Shown here: positions 47,158-57,973 of the stretch, one piece after another
Layout of the letters: every line of letters starts with the position of its first letter
Position numbering within the stretch: position 1 is the stretch's first letter
From: Linnemannia schmuckeri
Lineage: Eukaryota; Mortierellomycota; Mortierellomycetes; Mortierellales; Mortierellaceae
Direction: 5' to 3'
DNA length: 64,000 nt
Assembly: GCA_029449235.1 (NCBI GenBank)
Contig: JANATG010000011.1
Coordinates: forward strand, 464,001 to 528,000
Notes under the pieces: model-generated
What the model was told of the DNA's origin: nothing
Databases searched by the model: none
What the model saw: only the letters and a program-made list of their open reading frames with translations
Program-made: the position numbers and the translations under genes

Positions 47158-49617
47158 ATGCCATCTCAAATCGAGTTCCAACTCCAACGCCAACTAGAAT
47201 CCCGCAAGGAACGCTCCCTCCTCAGACGTCTAGTCGTCATCCCCGAAACATCCGCCGACTTTTCTTCAAACGACTTCCTTGGCCTCGCCCGGAACCCGCA
47301 GCTCGGCGCCCGCTTCCTCAAAGAGCTCCAATCCTTCCCCACCCATACTCCACCTCTCGGATCCACGGGGAGCCGACTCCTCGACGGCAACTCGCGTTAT
47401 GCAGAGGAACTCGAGGATCTGATTGCAAAGTTTCATCATGCAGAAGCGGCGTTGATCTTTAACTCGGGGTTTGATGCCAATGTTGGGTTCTTCAGTAGTG
47501 TCCCCCAACCGGGCGATGTGATCTTGTATGATGAGTATATTCATGCCAGTGTTCATGATGGTATGAAGGTTACCCGGGCGGGCGTCAAGAAGGCATTCTT
47601 GCATAACAGTCTTGAGCATTTGGAGGAGTTGCTCCAGAACGTCCGACGTGAGGATCAACAACAAGCAGGAACGGGATTGTCAGTAAACAACAAGACTAAC
47701 AAATACAAGCAGAGGAACATCTTTGTGGCGGTCGAGAGTGTATACTCCATGGACGGCGATACTGCACCCTTGAGAGAAATTGTGGATCTTCTCGAGCAGT
47801 TTGGCGCCCATCTCATCGTCGACGAGGTAAAGATAAAACGACGAGCAGTGATATATGAATCCTCACTTCCCTCCCATCTGTTTTATTTCCATGCCCTCTA
47901 CTTTCCCCTGCATTTTTTTTTCTCACAGTACTATTTCATACTCAATGTCTTCCTCATTTTTTGTGGGGAGATACTTGCACTTTGAGCATTTTTACGCCCG
48001 ATCCGCCCAAAGAAAAGAGTCACGTCCCTCCTGACTCGAATCCCAAACACACATCTCACTGACATATCTCATATCAATTCTCTGTTCTAGGCCCATGCGA
48101 CAGGAGTCTTTGGAGAACAAGGACGCGGACTTGTCAACGAACTCGGACTGGAAAGCAGAGTCTTTGCCCGACTCCATACCTTCAGCAAAGCACTCGCCAG
48201 CAACGGAGGTAACCATCACTGGAAGGACTGAGTGGGGCAACATCGGACACATGGGAGAGACGGCGGGAAAAAAACGAGGAGAGGCTTGTTGCTTGAAGCG
48301 GTGCAGTCTCTGATTCGAACGGACTTTGTGCGAATTATTGGGGACATGTTTGAGAAGTGGGATGGAAGAGGAGTGAGAATGAGAGGATACAACCATATCG
48401 AAAGAGAGAAGTGAACGGAATGGGGATGATCTGACTTCTGTGTTGTTGTTTTCATTTCATCTCATCTACACACTTGAAGGTCTTTTTTTTACTACCCGCA
48501 TTGACACTAATAATCTCACTTTTCATTCCATATTTTCATCCAACCAAAACAGCGGCGATGGTGGGCCCGAAGGTGCTAAAGGAGTACCTGATCAACTATG
48601 CACGCCCCCTAATCTACTCGACCTTCACATCCTTCAGCAACCTCGCCAGCATCAAATCCGCTTATCAGATGCTCATTGCCGGCGAAACCGTCGAGGTATT
48701 TTTTTTCTTTGATTTTTGAAAGCCTTTTATCTGGCCCGTGGGGAACAATCACATCTCGACGTCCATTCATTTGGCCAGTAATGCAAAGTCGACCATCCAT
48801 TATCCATACTTCTGTTTGTTTCTTTTTCCCTTTCCCCCTTTTTATTTGTTGCATCTTGCATTGGTCGTCTTCATCTTGCATTTTGTCGCTTGCTTGCGTC
48901 TTTTTTCTTTTTTTTTTTTTTCTTTTCTCGTTCTCCTTTTTTCATCCAAATACGTTGTAACTCAACGAACGACACAAACCAAACCCAAAACCAAAACATG
49001 CATCCATCGAGACCAAACAACTAACCTCCTTGCATCCCCTTTCTCCTCCACCTCCCCCTCTCCTCTGCCATCCACTTCCTCACACTCCAACCTCTACATC
49101 ACCCACACCCTCATCCTCCTTCCCATAGCTCGTCCAAAAAGTTCGCGCCTTAATCTCCCACTTCCGCACAAAAATCACCATTCCTCCACACATCCACCTC
49201 CTCCCGTCCGAATCTCCCATCCAAGGCCTTGTCATGGATGGAAACGCCCGTGTCAACGCTTTATCCCAACAACTGATCCAAGCCGGCCTTAACGTCAAGC
49301 CTATCCGCTTTCCGACTGTACCTAAGGGGAAGGAGCGGGTCAGGATCTGTTTGCATAGTCATAATACGATTGAGCAGGTTAATTTGCTGATTCGGATTGT
49401 TGAAGAGTGGGTGGCAAAGGAGGAGCAGGAGGTTGGTGCGATTGTGCCAATGCCTGCTATTCTGGATACCACTGCTACTACTAATACTACTACTACTACT
49501 GCGATTACTAAGGAAGGTCCTTCAGCACCGGGAGTTTCGGCAGCTCCAGCAGCATCACTCTCAGTATCAACACTCTCGGCGTCCACAAAGAAGCCAACTA
49601 TCCCCTCAAAGCTCTAA
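47158..49617 (+). CDS. bioF: 8-amino-7-oxononanoate synthase with peroxisomal signal
   Basis: Four exons, 47158-47826, 48091-48208, 48553-48695 and 49129-49617, give 472 residues. The PLP enzyme condenses pimeloyl-CoA with L-alanine in the first committed step of biotin ring assembly. Marks of the alpha-oxoamine synthase family: FSSNDFLGLARNP, LGSTGSRLLDGNSRYAEELE, FNSGFDANVGFFS, YDEYIHASVHDGMK, FVAVESVYSMDGDTAPL, LIVDEAHATGVFGEQGRG and HTFSKALASNG with the PLP lysine (Lys256). The C-terminal domain has PTVPKGKERVRICLHSHNT. The serine palmitoyltransferase and ALA synthase branches fit less well, because there are no membrane or mitochondrial N-terminal parts. The protein ends SKL after a Thr/Ala/Ser linker, a PTS1 signal, as known for fungal BioF. 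No other biotin gene is nearby. Confidence 0.88.
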
Positions 49618-49716
49618 GGGCACATTTAGTCACTTTTTTCATTTTTTTTTTCCACATCTCACCACAGCCATGTTCTATCAACCAGCAAAAAAAGCTCCAT
49701 TTCAATGCACATGTAA

Positions 49717-49722
49717 AATAAA
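49717..49722 (+). terminator. AATAAA poly(A) signal of bioF
   Basis: AATAAA 100 bases past the bioF stop. Confidence 0.45.
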
Positions 49723-49743
49723 TACCATTCAACACAAACTCCC

Positions 49744-49778
49744 AAATGAGAAATGAGAAATGAGAAATGAGAAATGAG
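49744..49778. repeat. five perfect AAATGAG heptamers
   Basis: Five head-to-tail AAATGAG units between the bioF poly(A) signal and the convergent neighbour. Confidence 0.95.
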
Positions 49779-49893
49779 ATACTATGGTACATTAAGGATA
49801 TGTTTGTGGCTATTAGCGCCTTAAAAATGGTATATACACGACTCTACACCAGTCAACAAACCAAATCAAAAGCAACCAACAAAACGCCTACAA

Positions 49894-52233
49894 TTACCAC
49901 CGACTGGATAGGCGGGAGGTGCCGACCGTGCCGCCATTGGCAGAAGCAGGCGAGATTGGAGAAATCGGCGAAATTGGTGACGGTGGTGGGATCAACGTCG
50001 TTGATCCTGTAGATGTCGATGGGTATTTGCTCTTCCGACTCTTGTTACTGCTGCTACCGTCCGTCGATAGGTGCTGTGGCTGTTGAGTATGCAGGGGAGA
50101 TTCACCTTCTTGGAATCGACCGAACTGATGGTGCTGATGGTGGCTGGATCGTCCTCCTGAAAGGCGTGTAAAGTGTCGATTATGGCCGACCCCCGACGAC
50201 TGACCACCAGTGCTAACAGCACCAGAAACTCCAGAAATACCAGCTGCGAAAGCAGAAGGAGAGAAAGGAGAAGATGCCGAAGAATGTGAGGCTGACGAAG
50301 GAGATGACGGAACCGAGAAATCGGATGGTGATACAGGAGCCAAAGATGTTGGCGTCGGAGTCGTTCCGCCATGGCCATTAGATGAGGTCAGTGACGACGG
50401 AGAAGGCATCATATTTGTCGGTGTTGATGCCCAATGCGAGTTGGATGGTGAGCCCGTTCCCGCTCCTGGTGTTGGCGCGATAACGCTGGTCTCAGGGAAG
50501 GAGGTCGTGGTGATCCTTGGAAGGACCACGGCAGGCCGAGGAGAGCCGGAATGGATCGAGGACGATGAGCTCTTCATCCCATCACTGCCGCTGTTGGTAG
50601 TAGTAGGAGGAACAGTGTTACCCGAATGGGCGCTGATGTTGTGGTTGCTATTGTTACTATCATGTGCTAATGAAATCTGAGATTCATTGTCCTGGAGGTC
50701 GACGCGATAGAGATCCAAAACACTGGCGCCATCGACAACATCTTGCGGAACTTTGGGCGAAACCGAGGAGGGGATAACAACTCCAGCAGCAGCAGCAGCA
50801 GCTCCAACCGGCGGTTCCTCCGTTGTAAAGGCGGAGTTGGACGAGTAAATCGAGCCATTGTCGGTAACAGATTCGATTCTTGATGCACCTGCATTGTTGT
50901 TGATAACAACGGCGGCAGCAGTCTTCTTACTCCCTTCCCTTTTCTCGAGGCCGACCCTACCAGTGTCAGTGTCGTTAGTGTTACTGTTATTGCTGTTGCT
51001 CCTGAGCCATCGTCCAAGAACCAACGACGACGACTTATTCTGAGTAGCGGCGGCGGCAGTGGCAGTGGCGTTACCACTAAAGGCAGTTCTGTCACTACTC
51101 ACAGTTCGTTCCCTCTCTCGAGTCTTCATTGGCGGGTTGCTGTGCTCATCCTGGTACTGCTGTCGTGATCGCCGTCCTTTATGTTGCTGGTACTGGAGAT
51201 GTTTCCTATTGGAACCATCCCTCCGGTGCCTTTGACGCCTGGTCAAGACAAACACCAACCCGGCTCCGACCACAATCAAGACAGCGATCAGTGCATAGGC
51301 CCAATGTGGAAACACGGGCGAGGCCTTTGAATCGCCGGTTGATTCTCCCAATCCCCCTCCTCCAGCGCCCGGAGTTTGATGTAAAGGTGGTAGACATACT
51401 GGCTCGGACCTCCGCTTCCTCAAGCTGTTGTCTGGATGATGCTGCTGTTGTTTGTCCTGGCCCTGCTTCTCCTCCTCCACCTCCTTGTCCGACCAACGGC
51501 GACCAAGACCAAGCCCTCGTTTCCGTTTACTCGATACAACAACCACAGCAGATGCAGGGTTCGTCCCATCAGAAGTATCACACCTTAACGAAATGCACTC
51601 CAAATATGACCCGCACGCATGATACAACGGATACTGTTCCTTACACAACCCCTGCTTCTGCCCATCCTCCTGCACCTTCCCCTGAGAATAATCACAATAC
51701 GACCCAGCCTCACAATCACTCCTGAGAGCCAGCACGTCCGCCTCCGCCCCCAGGCCCGGATGGCCGACTCTATTCATCAGATTCTGGTTCGCCATGGCTA
51801 CAAGCACAGTGTACAACGGGTCTGTAGAAGGAGGAAGTGGAACTCCATAACAGGCCTGACCTAACCGGATGGGCCCTTCTCTCCTGACGGGCTGACCATC
51901 GATTCCGGTGGCGTTGGCATTAGTTGGGATGTCGAAGGAGACGGTTGAAAATCGAGGGACGAGGGGTAAGAAGGGTGAGGAGGAAGTATTGATAGTGGAA
52001 TTCAGAAAGGGGGAGAGAGTACTATTGTTGAGGGTATAGATAAATCCGCGGGTGGTGGCCAGAGGTGCGCAGAAGAAGCCTGTGGGTTGGACGAAGCAGA
52101 CCATGGGTTGTTGTTCTCCTGTTGGTGTGGTCGAGTTGGAGCATTGGGGGAAGGGGTTTTGGAGGGAGATGGAACCGCATGAGGGTTGTGTTTGTGGGAT
52201 GGGGGTGAATGGCGACGAAGAAGTGGCCGCCAT
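49894..52233 (-). CDS. single-pass membrane protein, Cys-rich ectodomain, unknown function
   Basis: Intronless, 779 residues. I do not recognise the family. Residues 1-310 contain 12 cysteines (for example CDYSQGKV, HACGSYLECISLRCD near 174-218) and several N-x-S/T sites (NNST, NSTINTS), as in an extracellular domain. One clear helix follows at 311-330 (WAYALIAVLIVVGAGLVFVL), then RRQRHRR as a stop-transfer. Residues 340-779 are a Ser/Thr/Asn/Gly-rich cytoplasmic tail. The layout recalls fungal wall sensors (Mid2/Wsc type), but no WSC domain is seen. Oddly, there is no N-terminal signal peptide: MAATSSSPFTPIPQ is polar, and an in-frame stop lies upstream. Either the protein is inserted as a type III signal-anchor protein, or a signal-peptide exon was missed. 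Confidence 0.75.
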   Translation of the reverse strand: MAATSSSPFTPIPQTQPSCGSISLQNPFPQCSNSTTPTGEQQPMVCFVQPTGFFCAPLATTRGFIYTLNNSTLSPFLNSTINTSSSPFLPLVPRFSTVSFDIPTNANATGIDGQPVRREGPIRLGQACYGVPLPPSTDPLYTVLVAMANQNLMNRVGHPGLGAEADVLALRSDCEAGSYCDYSQGKVQEDGQKQGLCKEQYPLYHACGSYLECISLRCDTSDGTNPASAVVVVSSKRKRGLGLGRRWSDKEVEEEKQGQDKQQQHHPDNSLRKRRSEPVCLPPLHQTPGAGGGGLGESTGDSKASPVFPHWAYALIAVLIVVGAGLVFVLTRRQRHRRDGSNRKHLQYQQHKGRRSRQQYQDEHSNPPMKTRERERTVSSDRTAFSGNATATAAAATQNKSSSLVLGRWLRSNSNNSNTNDTDTGRVGLEKREGSKKTAAAVVINNNAGASRIESVTDNGSIYSSNSAFTTEEPPVGAAAAAAGVVIPSSVSPKVPQDVVDGASVLDLYRVDLQDNESQISLAHDSNNSNHNISAHSGNTVPPTTTNSGSDGMKSSSSSIHSGSPRPAVVLPRITTTSFPETSVIAPTPGAGTGSPSNSHWASTPTNMMPSPSSLTSSNGHGGTTPTPTSLAPVSPSDFSVPSSPSSASHSSASSPFSPSAFAAGISGVSGAVSTGGQSSGVGHNRHFTRLSGGRSSHHQHHQFGRFQEGESPLHTQQPQHLSTDGSSSNKSRKSKYPSTSTGSTTLIPPPSPISPISPISPASANGGTVGTSRLSSRW

Positions 52234-53212
52234 CTTTTTGTTGGTTGGGGGAGAGTATGAATATGGAATGAGAGTTTTTTGTATGAAGAGAAAGAGAGAT
52301 CAAAGAGAGGTGGGTGAGTGTGTGAGGAATGGTGGTGGCTAGTGGGTAGGAAGAAGGGGCCGATGACGAGGTGGTGAGAAAAAGAGTGAATGAGCAAGAG
52401 GAGTAACGAAAAAGAGATCGTTTCTCGTTCGTTTACCGACAAAACGCAACAAAAAAGTACCAAGGAAGAATTGCTTCCAGAACTATTGGCTTGTCTTACT
52501 GGACTCAGACATCATCAAAAAAAGAAGAAAAATAGACATTGGACAGACAGGGGAAATTTTTGATTGAGTTTTGGGTCACAATCCCCGGTAACAAGTAACA
52601 GCAACAGCTAGAGGGCACATCGAATCTCATATTCACAATGCCTCTGCCCGCAACTTGATCTTTTATATTTTTTGTTGGACAGTCTAGACATGCGATGCGA
52701 TGCTCTCATTTCGCACACACATTGTACTGTGCACACTGTTCATCCACACGCATACACAGACATACTATACATTACACAGAAACATACACTGCATTCGTAC
52801 ACGTCGTTGTAGATACCACGCTTGGTTAGAAATAAACGTTTTCTTTTGATTATTGTTTTGTTTTTATTTTTCAATAGTTGAGGAGGTGGAGGTAGGGGCA
52901 AATACAGGTAATGAATAAAGAATAGAAAAGAAGAGATAGAGAACAGAGAAAGAGACCACCTTTAAGAGACAACGAGTTTTTCTACAATACAGACAAGCAC
53001 AATAGGTCGTAAATAGAACAAATGTAATATAAAAAAAAGCGTAAGAAATAGACAGAGAGGAATGGATTAGAGAAGGAATGGATAGAAAGGAGAAGAAAAA
53101 AAAAAAAGCTAAGTGATTTTGCCGCCAAATGTCAAATAAAGTCAAAGAGGGACAAAGAGAACAAGGCAAAGAAGAGAAGAAGAAACAAGAATGGCCAAGG
53201 GAGAGGCTGATT
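52234..53212. other. spacer between membrane-protein and zinc-finger genes
   Basis: Promoter of the membrane-protein gene (minus-strand pyrimidine-rich 52235-52420) and 3' region of the zinc-finger gene, with a minus-strand AATAAA-like run near 52860. No gene. Confidence 0.6.
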
Positions 53213-56200
53213 CTACTCGAGGTCTTGCTCATCGTGCTCATTCTCAAGGTCATGTTCCTGCTCTTGGTCAAGCTCCGAGTACTCGGAACGCATACGACCC
53301 ATCCGATGCACACGCAAATGCCGACGCATGTTACTCTGCACAGAGAACTGGCGTCCACATCCTTCCTCGCTACACTTGAACGGACGCTCACCCGTGTGCG
53401 AGTACGTATGGATCCGGAGCGAACTGGGTCGACTAAATCGCTTTGAACAGTACTGGCACTGGTACCGACTCGACGGCGACGGAAGCTCATATCCTGCCAA
53501 AAGGGCACGCTGCTTCGACAGGTAAGGGCCACGTCGCATCGGGATCTTGGGCTGAGAAGAGTTGGTAGACCCAGGTCGAGTCGTATGATAGGGAAGCAAG
53601 GCCGGGAGCTGGCGAGGATGAAGTGGAGGCAGCATCCGGAGTGGGAAGTTGCCCTGTATCTGATTAGAAGAACGTCTTTGAGCTTGTCCTTGTACGGACG
53701 AGGATGCTTCAGCTGGCTCTCCAGACAACTGTTGCTGCTGCTGCTGCTGCTGGAACTGTTGACGTTGCGACTTCTTTCGCTGCTGCTCAACAGACGTTGA
53801 CAATGACGATCCTGCCTGAGCACGCTGGGATGACGATGAATGACTAGCTTCTCCACCCCGTTGACCAAGTCTCTGCGACTCATAGTGAGGGTCGTACTCA
53901 TGTAGGTACGACGGGTGCTGCGAAGGGTACTGTTCCTGGTGGTGGTGGTAAGAGTATTGCTGATGGTGGAGATGTTGCTGCTGTTGCTGTGCGTACATGT
54001 ACTCTTCACGACCCACCTGCTGTCTTGGGTCATCCAGGTGATGAGGGTGGCGTCCAGTAACAGCGGCAGCAGCAGAGTGCATCCGTCTATACTCTCGCTC
54101 TTCTTCATCCAAAATTCGTTCCTTCCTTTCGTACTCCAGGTGATAGTCATCGTCGCGCGCATCCTTATTAAGAGAGCTGCCGCCTAGGCGTCTCTCTCGC
54201 TCCCGCTTCAGCTCGACCGATGCCAAGTCTGACTCTGACACAGAAGGACGAATTCCTCGCTGGACTTCTCGACGAAGAGGCGCAGCGGCTGCACCTGCTG
54301 CCGCCGCAAGGGAAGCCGACTGGGGCTCTGAGATGGTCTCATATTCGCCGCGTCTCCGCCTCATCCTGTGTTGGCTCTCGGCATCATATCGACCGTCGTA
54401 TGCCCTTGTCATGTCCTGACCGCCATCCAAACCCTGTCCTTGCATCCTCTCCAGACTACCATGGCTGTCAAAACCATGCTCGGGTGACCCGTGGGTAAGA
54501 GTCCGGGCATGGGTTGAGTCTCTTGGGTACCTTGACGAATGAGGCTGAGGCGACAGTGGCAGATAATGGTGGCGCTGGTCATATGAGTGGAGCGGCTGGG
54601 AGGCTGAGCCTCTTGCCACGCGAATGTCGTCCTCTGCTCTGCGGTGCTGAGCAGACGGATGAGACGCAAAGGCGGCGTCAGCTGAATGCGAGTGGTACGA
54701 GCGACTTGAATGGTATGGGTGCGATGGTCCAGGGGATGTTAATCTCTCCGGCCGGGCGACCAATCCATGCTGCTGCTGCTGCTGCGAGTTGGTTTGCCTG
54801 GGGGAGGGAGCCTCTGGGTAACCGCGTCGCTGGGTTCGATAGTAAGCATCGCGAGGTGAGTGTGGTTCTGGATAGGGTGGGTGCACTGATGGCAGACCGC
54901 CATCGTGTTGGGGGGTTCTTTGGTCCGATTCGCGGACAGGGTCATACAATGGCGGCGGTTGCTGCTGTTGCTGAAGTGAGGGGTGGGAGGGGTGGTGTGA
55001 AGGGTATGGCTGTTGCTGATGGGGGTAATGGGGAGGATAGTAAGGAGGATAGTGATGAGATGAGGAGGAAGGAGGGGCGTCGTATGAACAAGAGTTAGGA
55101 GGAGAATAGGAGGAGTCTCTGTACCCCTGTTCGTGGGGGCCTGTTTCAACCATGCTTGGCTTCAGATGAGGGTGGTCTCGATGGGGCTCTCCTGGCGGCC
55201 AGTCACGAGTCTTATCCCTGGTGGAAGGCTCGTCCTTAACCATTAACCTTGGCGACAATGGGGGGTAGTGAGACGAAGGATGTCTGGATTCGTAGTCGGG
55301 ATGGCGAGATCGAGAGGAAGTGGAGGTGGGGGTGGAGGAAGGGGGAGGGTATGCACCGCTGGGTCGTCGGTTGCCAGATGGATGTGGCTGATATGGCTGC
55401 TCATAAGCGGCAAAGGGGCCACGGGCTGTGTCGTAATGGTGGGCTGACGAGCGCTCAGCAAGGTCTTTGGAATAGAGGTGGTAATCTGGGCTGTGATCTC
55501 GTGCGAGTTTAACAGAGCTCGATGACATGACTTCGTCTGGGCCATACGCAGACGATGGCCGCGGAAGTTGGTGCTGCTGTTGCCCGAGTGCGAATGGGTC
55601 GGATTCATGACTACCACCTCGATGGCTGCTGGAGAATGGCTTTGTTACTGACTGGACAAGACCTCCTGTGGGTGAGTGAGCTAGGTCCCCTGGGCGTTCG
55701 TAACGGTCAATGGGTTCCTCTTTTGGGAAGGTGGGCTTGCCTGTGGCTTGATGCTTGCTTGGCCGACTGTCGCTGAGACTGGCAGCCGCGGTACCCTTTG
55801 TCACGGCCGTGATACCATCCGTTGTCATGGGTGTTGATGCCGCGGTGATGGTGGAGATGGAAGGGGACGGTGAGGCCGACGACGATGAGGACGATAGCGA
55901 AGGGTCGACTGGAGAGGCTCGACGTTGTGGGCGGAAGGTAACAGCGTTGGGAGGAGACAATGCGTGGGGGTCTTGGTTGTGTGGGCTTGACTTCGACCTT
56001 GACCAGGCAGACGACTCTTCACCTCCAACGACGACCATGCCGTACGAACCCGTGGGAGAATGACAGGGTGATGCCGGGTGGGGTGGTGGTTTCGTTGAAG
56101 AGCCGTCCGTGGGCGAGGTTGCAGAGCGTTGGTGTGTAGGAGAGAGACGATATCGATTGCGATCTTTGGAGGCAAAGCCTATGTGCGCTATCGGTTCTCC

Positions 56201-56557
56201 GCTGTACGCACGACGATCAATCTGGGGTGGACTGCTGTACGATTCATGTGGAGTGTCTGAGTGGCGGTGTGCTGGGCGGTGTTGTTGTTGTTGTTGATAA
56301 TGGTGATGTTGGGGGAGTAGTAACTCCTCTGTAGTGACCATACCGCCTTGTTTATGGAAAGAGGTGAGATGGGTAGGATGGACGGTCGTAGTGGGCATGG
56401 TGGAGGATGGTATTGAGGATGTGGGAGGAGATGTGGGACCAGAGAGAGGAGAAGAAGTGGGAGAAGAAAAAGAAGAATTGGTGGGATGGATAGTGATGTT
56501 GTCGTTTTGACCTGTTGGAGGATCTGTTTTGAGGAGGTGGCGAATGGACGGCAGCAT
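53213..56557 (-). CDS. C2H2 zinc-finger transcription regulator
   Basis: Intronless, 1114 residues. Two adjacent C2H2 fingers sit near the C-terminus at about 1032-1084: YQCQYCSKRFSRPSSLRIH and, after the SHTGERPFKC linker, CGRQFSVQSNMRRHLRVH. This RPSSL/FSVxSN pair is a recurrent fungal type, seen in FlbC-like and related regulators. The protein starts MLPSIRHLLKTDPP, a short hydrophobic patch often conserved at the start of such factors. Between lie about 1000 residues of Pro/Ser/His/Gln/Tyr-rich sequence with poly-Q and poly-His runs and many charged RERE patches. An acidic tail (ELDQEQEHDLENEHDEQ) closes it. A nuclear DNA-binding regulator is the likely role; targets are unknown. Its 5' flank is long and CT-rich on the sense strand. 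Confidence 0.85.
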   Translation of the reverse strand: MLPSIRHLLKTDPPTGQNDNITIHPTNSSFSSPTSSPLSGPTSPPTSSIPSSTMPTTTVHPTHLTSFHKQGGMVTTEELLLPQHHHYQQQQQHRPAHRHSDTPHESYSSPPQIDRRAYSGEPIAHIGFASKDRNRYRLSPTHQRSATSPTDGSSTKPPPHPASPCHSPTGSYGMVVVGGEESSAWSRSKSSPHNQDPHALSPPNAVTFRPQRRASPVDPSLSSSSSSASPSPSISTITAASTPMTTDGITAVTKGTAAASLSDSRPSKHQATGKPTFPKEEPIDRYERPGDLAHSPTGGLVQSVTKPFSSSHRGGSHESDPFALGQQQHQLPRPSSAYGPDEVMSSSSVKLARDHSPDYHLYSKDLAERSSAHHYDTARGPFAAYEQPYQPHPSGNRRPSGAYPPPSSTPTSTSSRSRHPDYESRHPSSHYPPLSPRLMVKDEPSTRDKTRDWPPGEPHRDHPHLKPSMVETGPHEQGYRDSSYSPPNSCSYDAPPSSSSHHYPPYYPPHYPHQQQPYPSHHPSHPSLQQQQQPPPLYDPVRESDQRTPQHDGGLPSVHPPYPEPHSPRDAYYRTQRRGYPEAPSPRQTNSQQQQQHGLVARPERLTSPGPSHPYHSSRSYHSHSADAAFASHPSAQHRRAEDDIRVARGSASQPLHSYDQRHHYLPLSPQPHSSRYPRDSTHARTLTHGSPEHGFDSHGSLERMQGQGLDGGQDMTRAYDGRYDAESQHRMRRRRGEYETISEPQSASLAAAAGAAAAPLRREVQRGIRPSVSESDLASVELKRERERRLGGSSLNKDARDDDYHLEYERKERILDEEEREYRRMHSAAAAVTGRHPHHLDDPRQQVGREEYMYAQQQQQHLHHQQYSYHHHQEQYPSQHPSYLHEYDPHYESQRLGQRGGEASHSSSSQRAQAGSSLSTSVEQQRKKSQRQQFQQQQQQQQLSGEPAEASSSVQGQAQRRSSNQIQGNFPLRMLPPLHPRQLPALLPYHTTRPGSTNSSQPKIPMRRGPYLSKQRALLAGYELPSPSSRYQCQYCSKRFSRPSSLRIHTYSHTGERPFKCSEEGCGRQFSVQSNMRRHLRVHRMGRMRSEYSELDQEQEHDLENEHDEQDLE

Positions 56558-57942
56558 GGTACGCCGGTCGGTCGCAAGCGAGGAAGGGAATGCTGCTGGC
56601 GTGTGTATCGCGATGCGGATGCGCGGATTGTCCGATATCGAAAATAACGTTTTGTGTGTACGAGAGTGTTGAACGGAGGAGTGGATGGAGGAAGGGAAGA
56701 AAGGAAAGGGAAAGAGATAATAATGTATAAAAAGAGCTGCTGTTGCGGCAGATCGGGGATAGAGACCTGTCTCCTTATTTTTTTCTTGTCTGTTTTTTTA
56801 AACAAGGATCGGAGAGTGCTTGTTGGCTGTCCTGTCAGAGTGGTGCGTTGTGGTCACCCCCCTGCCTCTTTGTATTACGCTTTGCAGATATAACGAACAA
56901 AGCGACAGAGCGATCGACTTGGGAACGAGATCTGAATAACAAGTAATAGAAAAGAAAAGGGATCATACAATTTCTTGTTAGTGAATTGGGTAATGTATCT
57001 GTGTATATTGTAAAAGGAGTGAAAGGGAGCAAAGAAAGAAGAGAAAAAAAAGGGAAAGGGAAGGGGGGAGGGGAACAATATAACAGCAGTACAATATCCC
57101 GAGAAAACAATCGTTCTTGCGAGATCAAAAAGGGAGAAGTGAGAGAAAGAAAGACAGGAGGTGAGGAGGAAGAGGAGAAGCGAGTACATCTATCGACATC
57201 AGATGTAGAATGAAAAAATGCGAGTTTGCGAGAGTTGCTTGAGGAAGGAGAGGAAGGGGAGAGAAGTGAGTGAAGTGAGAGGGGTGGGTGGGCTGGTGGA
57301 TGAATTTGCTGTGAGTGTGCGTATTTGCGATCTGTGTATGCCTTGTTGTTGCATACAGCGTTGATTCGTCGAATTGAGCAGAGAGCGATCCAAGATGTCT
57401 GTGAGTGTGTGGCGTATGCAGTGAGGTAGAAGGAAGAGATAATAGAGTGTAGAAGAACGCTATATGTATGTGCGAGTAATAAGTCTGTCGAGTCGAGGAT
57501 ATAGGATCGTCAAGAGTGGGAGAGAGTGCGGGCAATTGAATGAATGGGGATGCGGGTGGAGTGCAGTGTATGAAGAAAAGAATGCTGTGTTTTGGCTTGT
57601 GGGAGTGGTGGGAGAGAAGGAGGACGAGGTGAGCCTGGTATGAGAAAGGGGGTAGATATGGTACCTGGGGGGTGGAGGGTGAGTGAAAAGAAGAAGGGAC
57701 GTTGTAGTGACAATGAAAGCGAGAGATGGAGAGAAAGAGAGAGAGAAAGAGAGAGAGGAGAGAAAGAGAGGGAGAGAGAGTGATGAAAAGGAAAATAGTG
57801 GGTGAGTGAGATATGTGGTGGGGGCGGGGGGTGGTGATGGGAAAGGAAAGAGGAGGAAGGGAGGGAAACGAGAAAGAAAAAAAAGAAAATAAAAAAAGAA
57901 AGGAGTAAAAAAGGCAAAAATAAGAAAGGCGCACATAAGAAC

Positions 57943-57971
<29 letters not shown>
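57943..57971. repeat. A29 homopolymer
   Basis: Twenty-nine A in a row. Confidence 0.95.

Positions 57972-57973
<2 letters not shown>

Larger units (their letters stand above)
49618..49893. other. convergent spacer BioF / membrane protein
   Basis: 276 bases holding a plus-strand AATAAA and the AAATGAG repeat. No gene. Confidence 0.6.

Noticed and set aside
11287..56557. A functional gene cluster for polarity or signalling (SOG2, Ppz, Nim1-like kinase, DAD2)
   Set aside because: Genes are on both strands with separate promoters and are mixed with unrelated housekeeping genes; co-location is probably chance.
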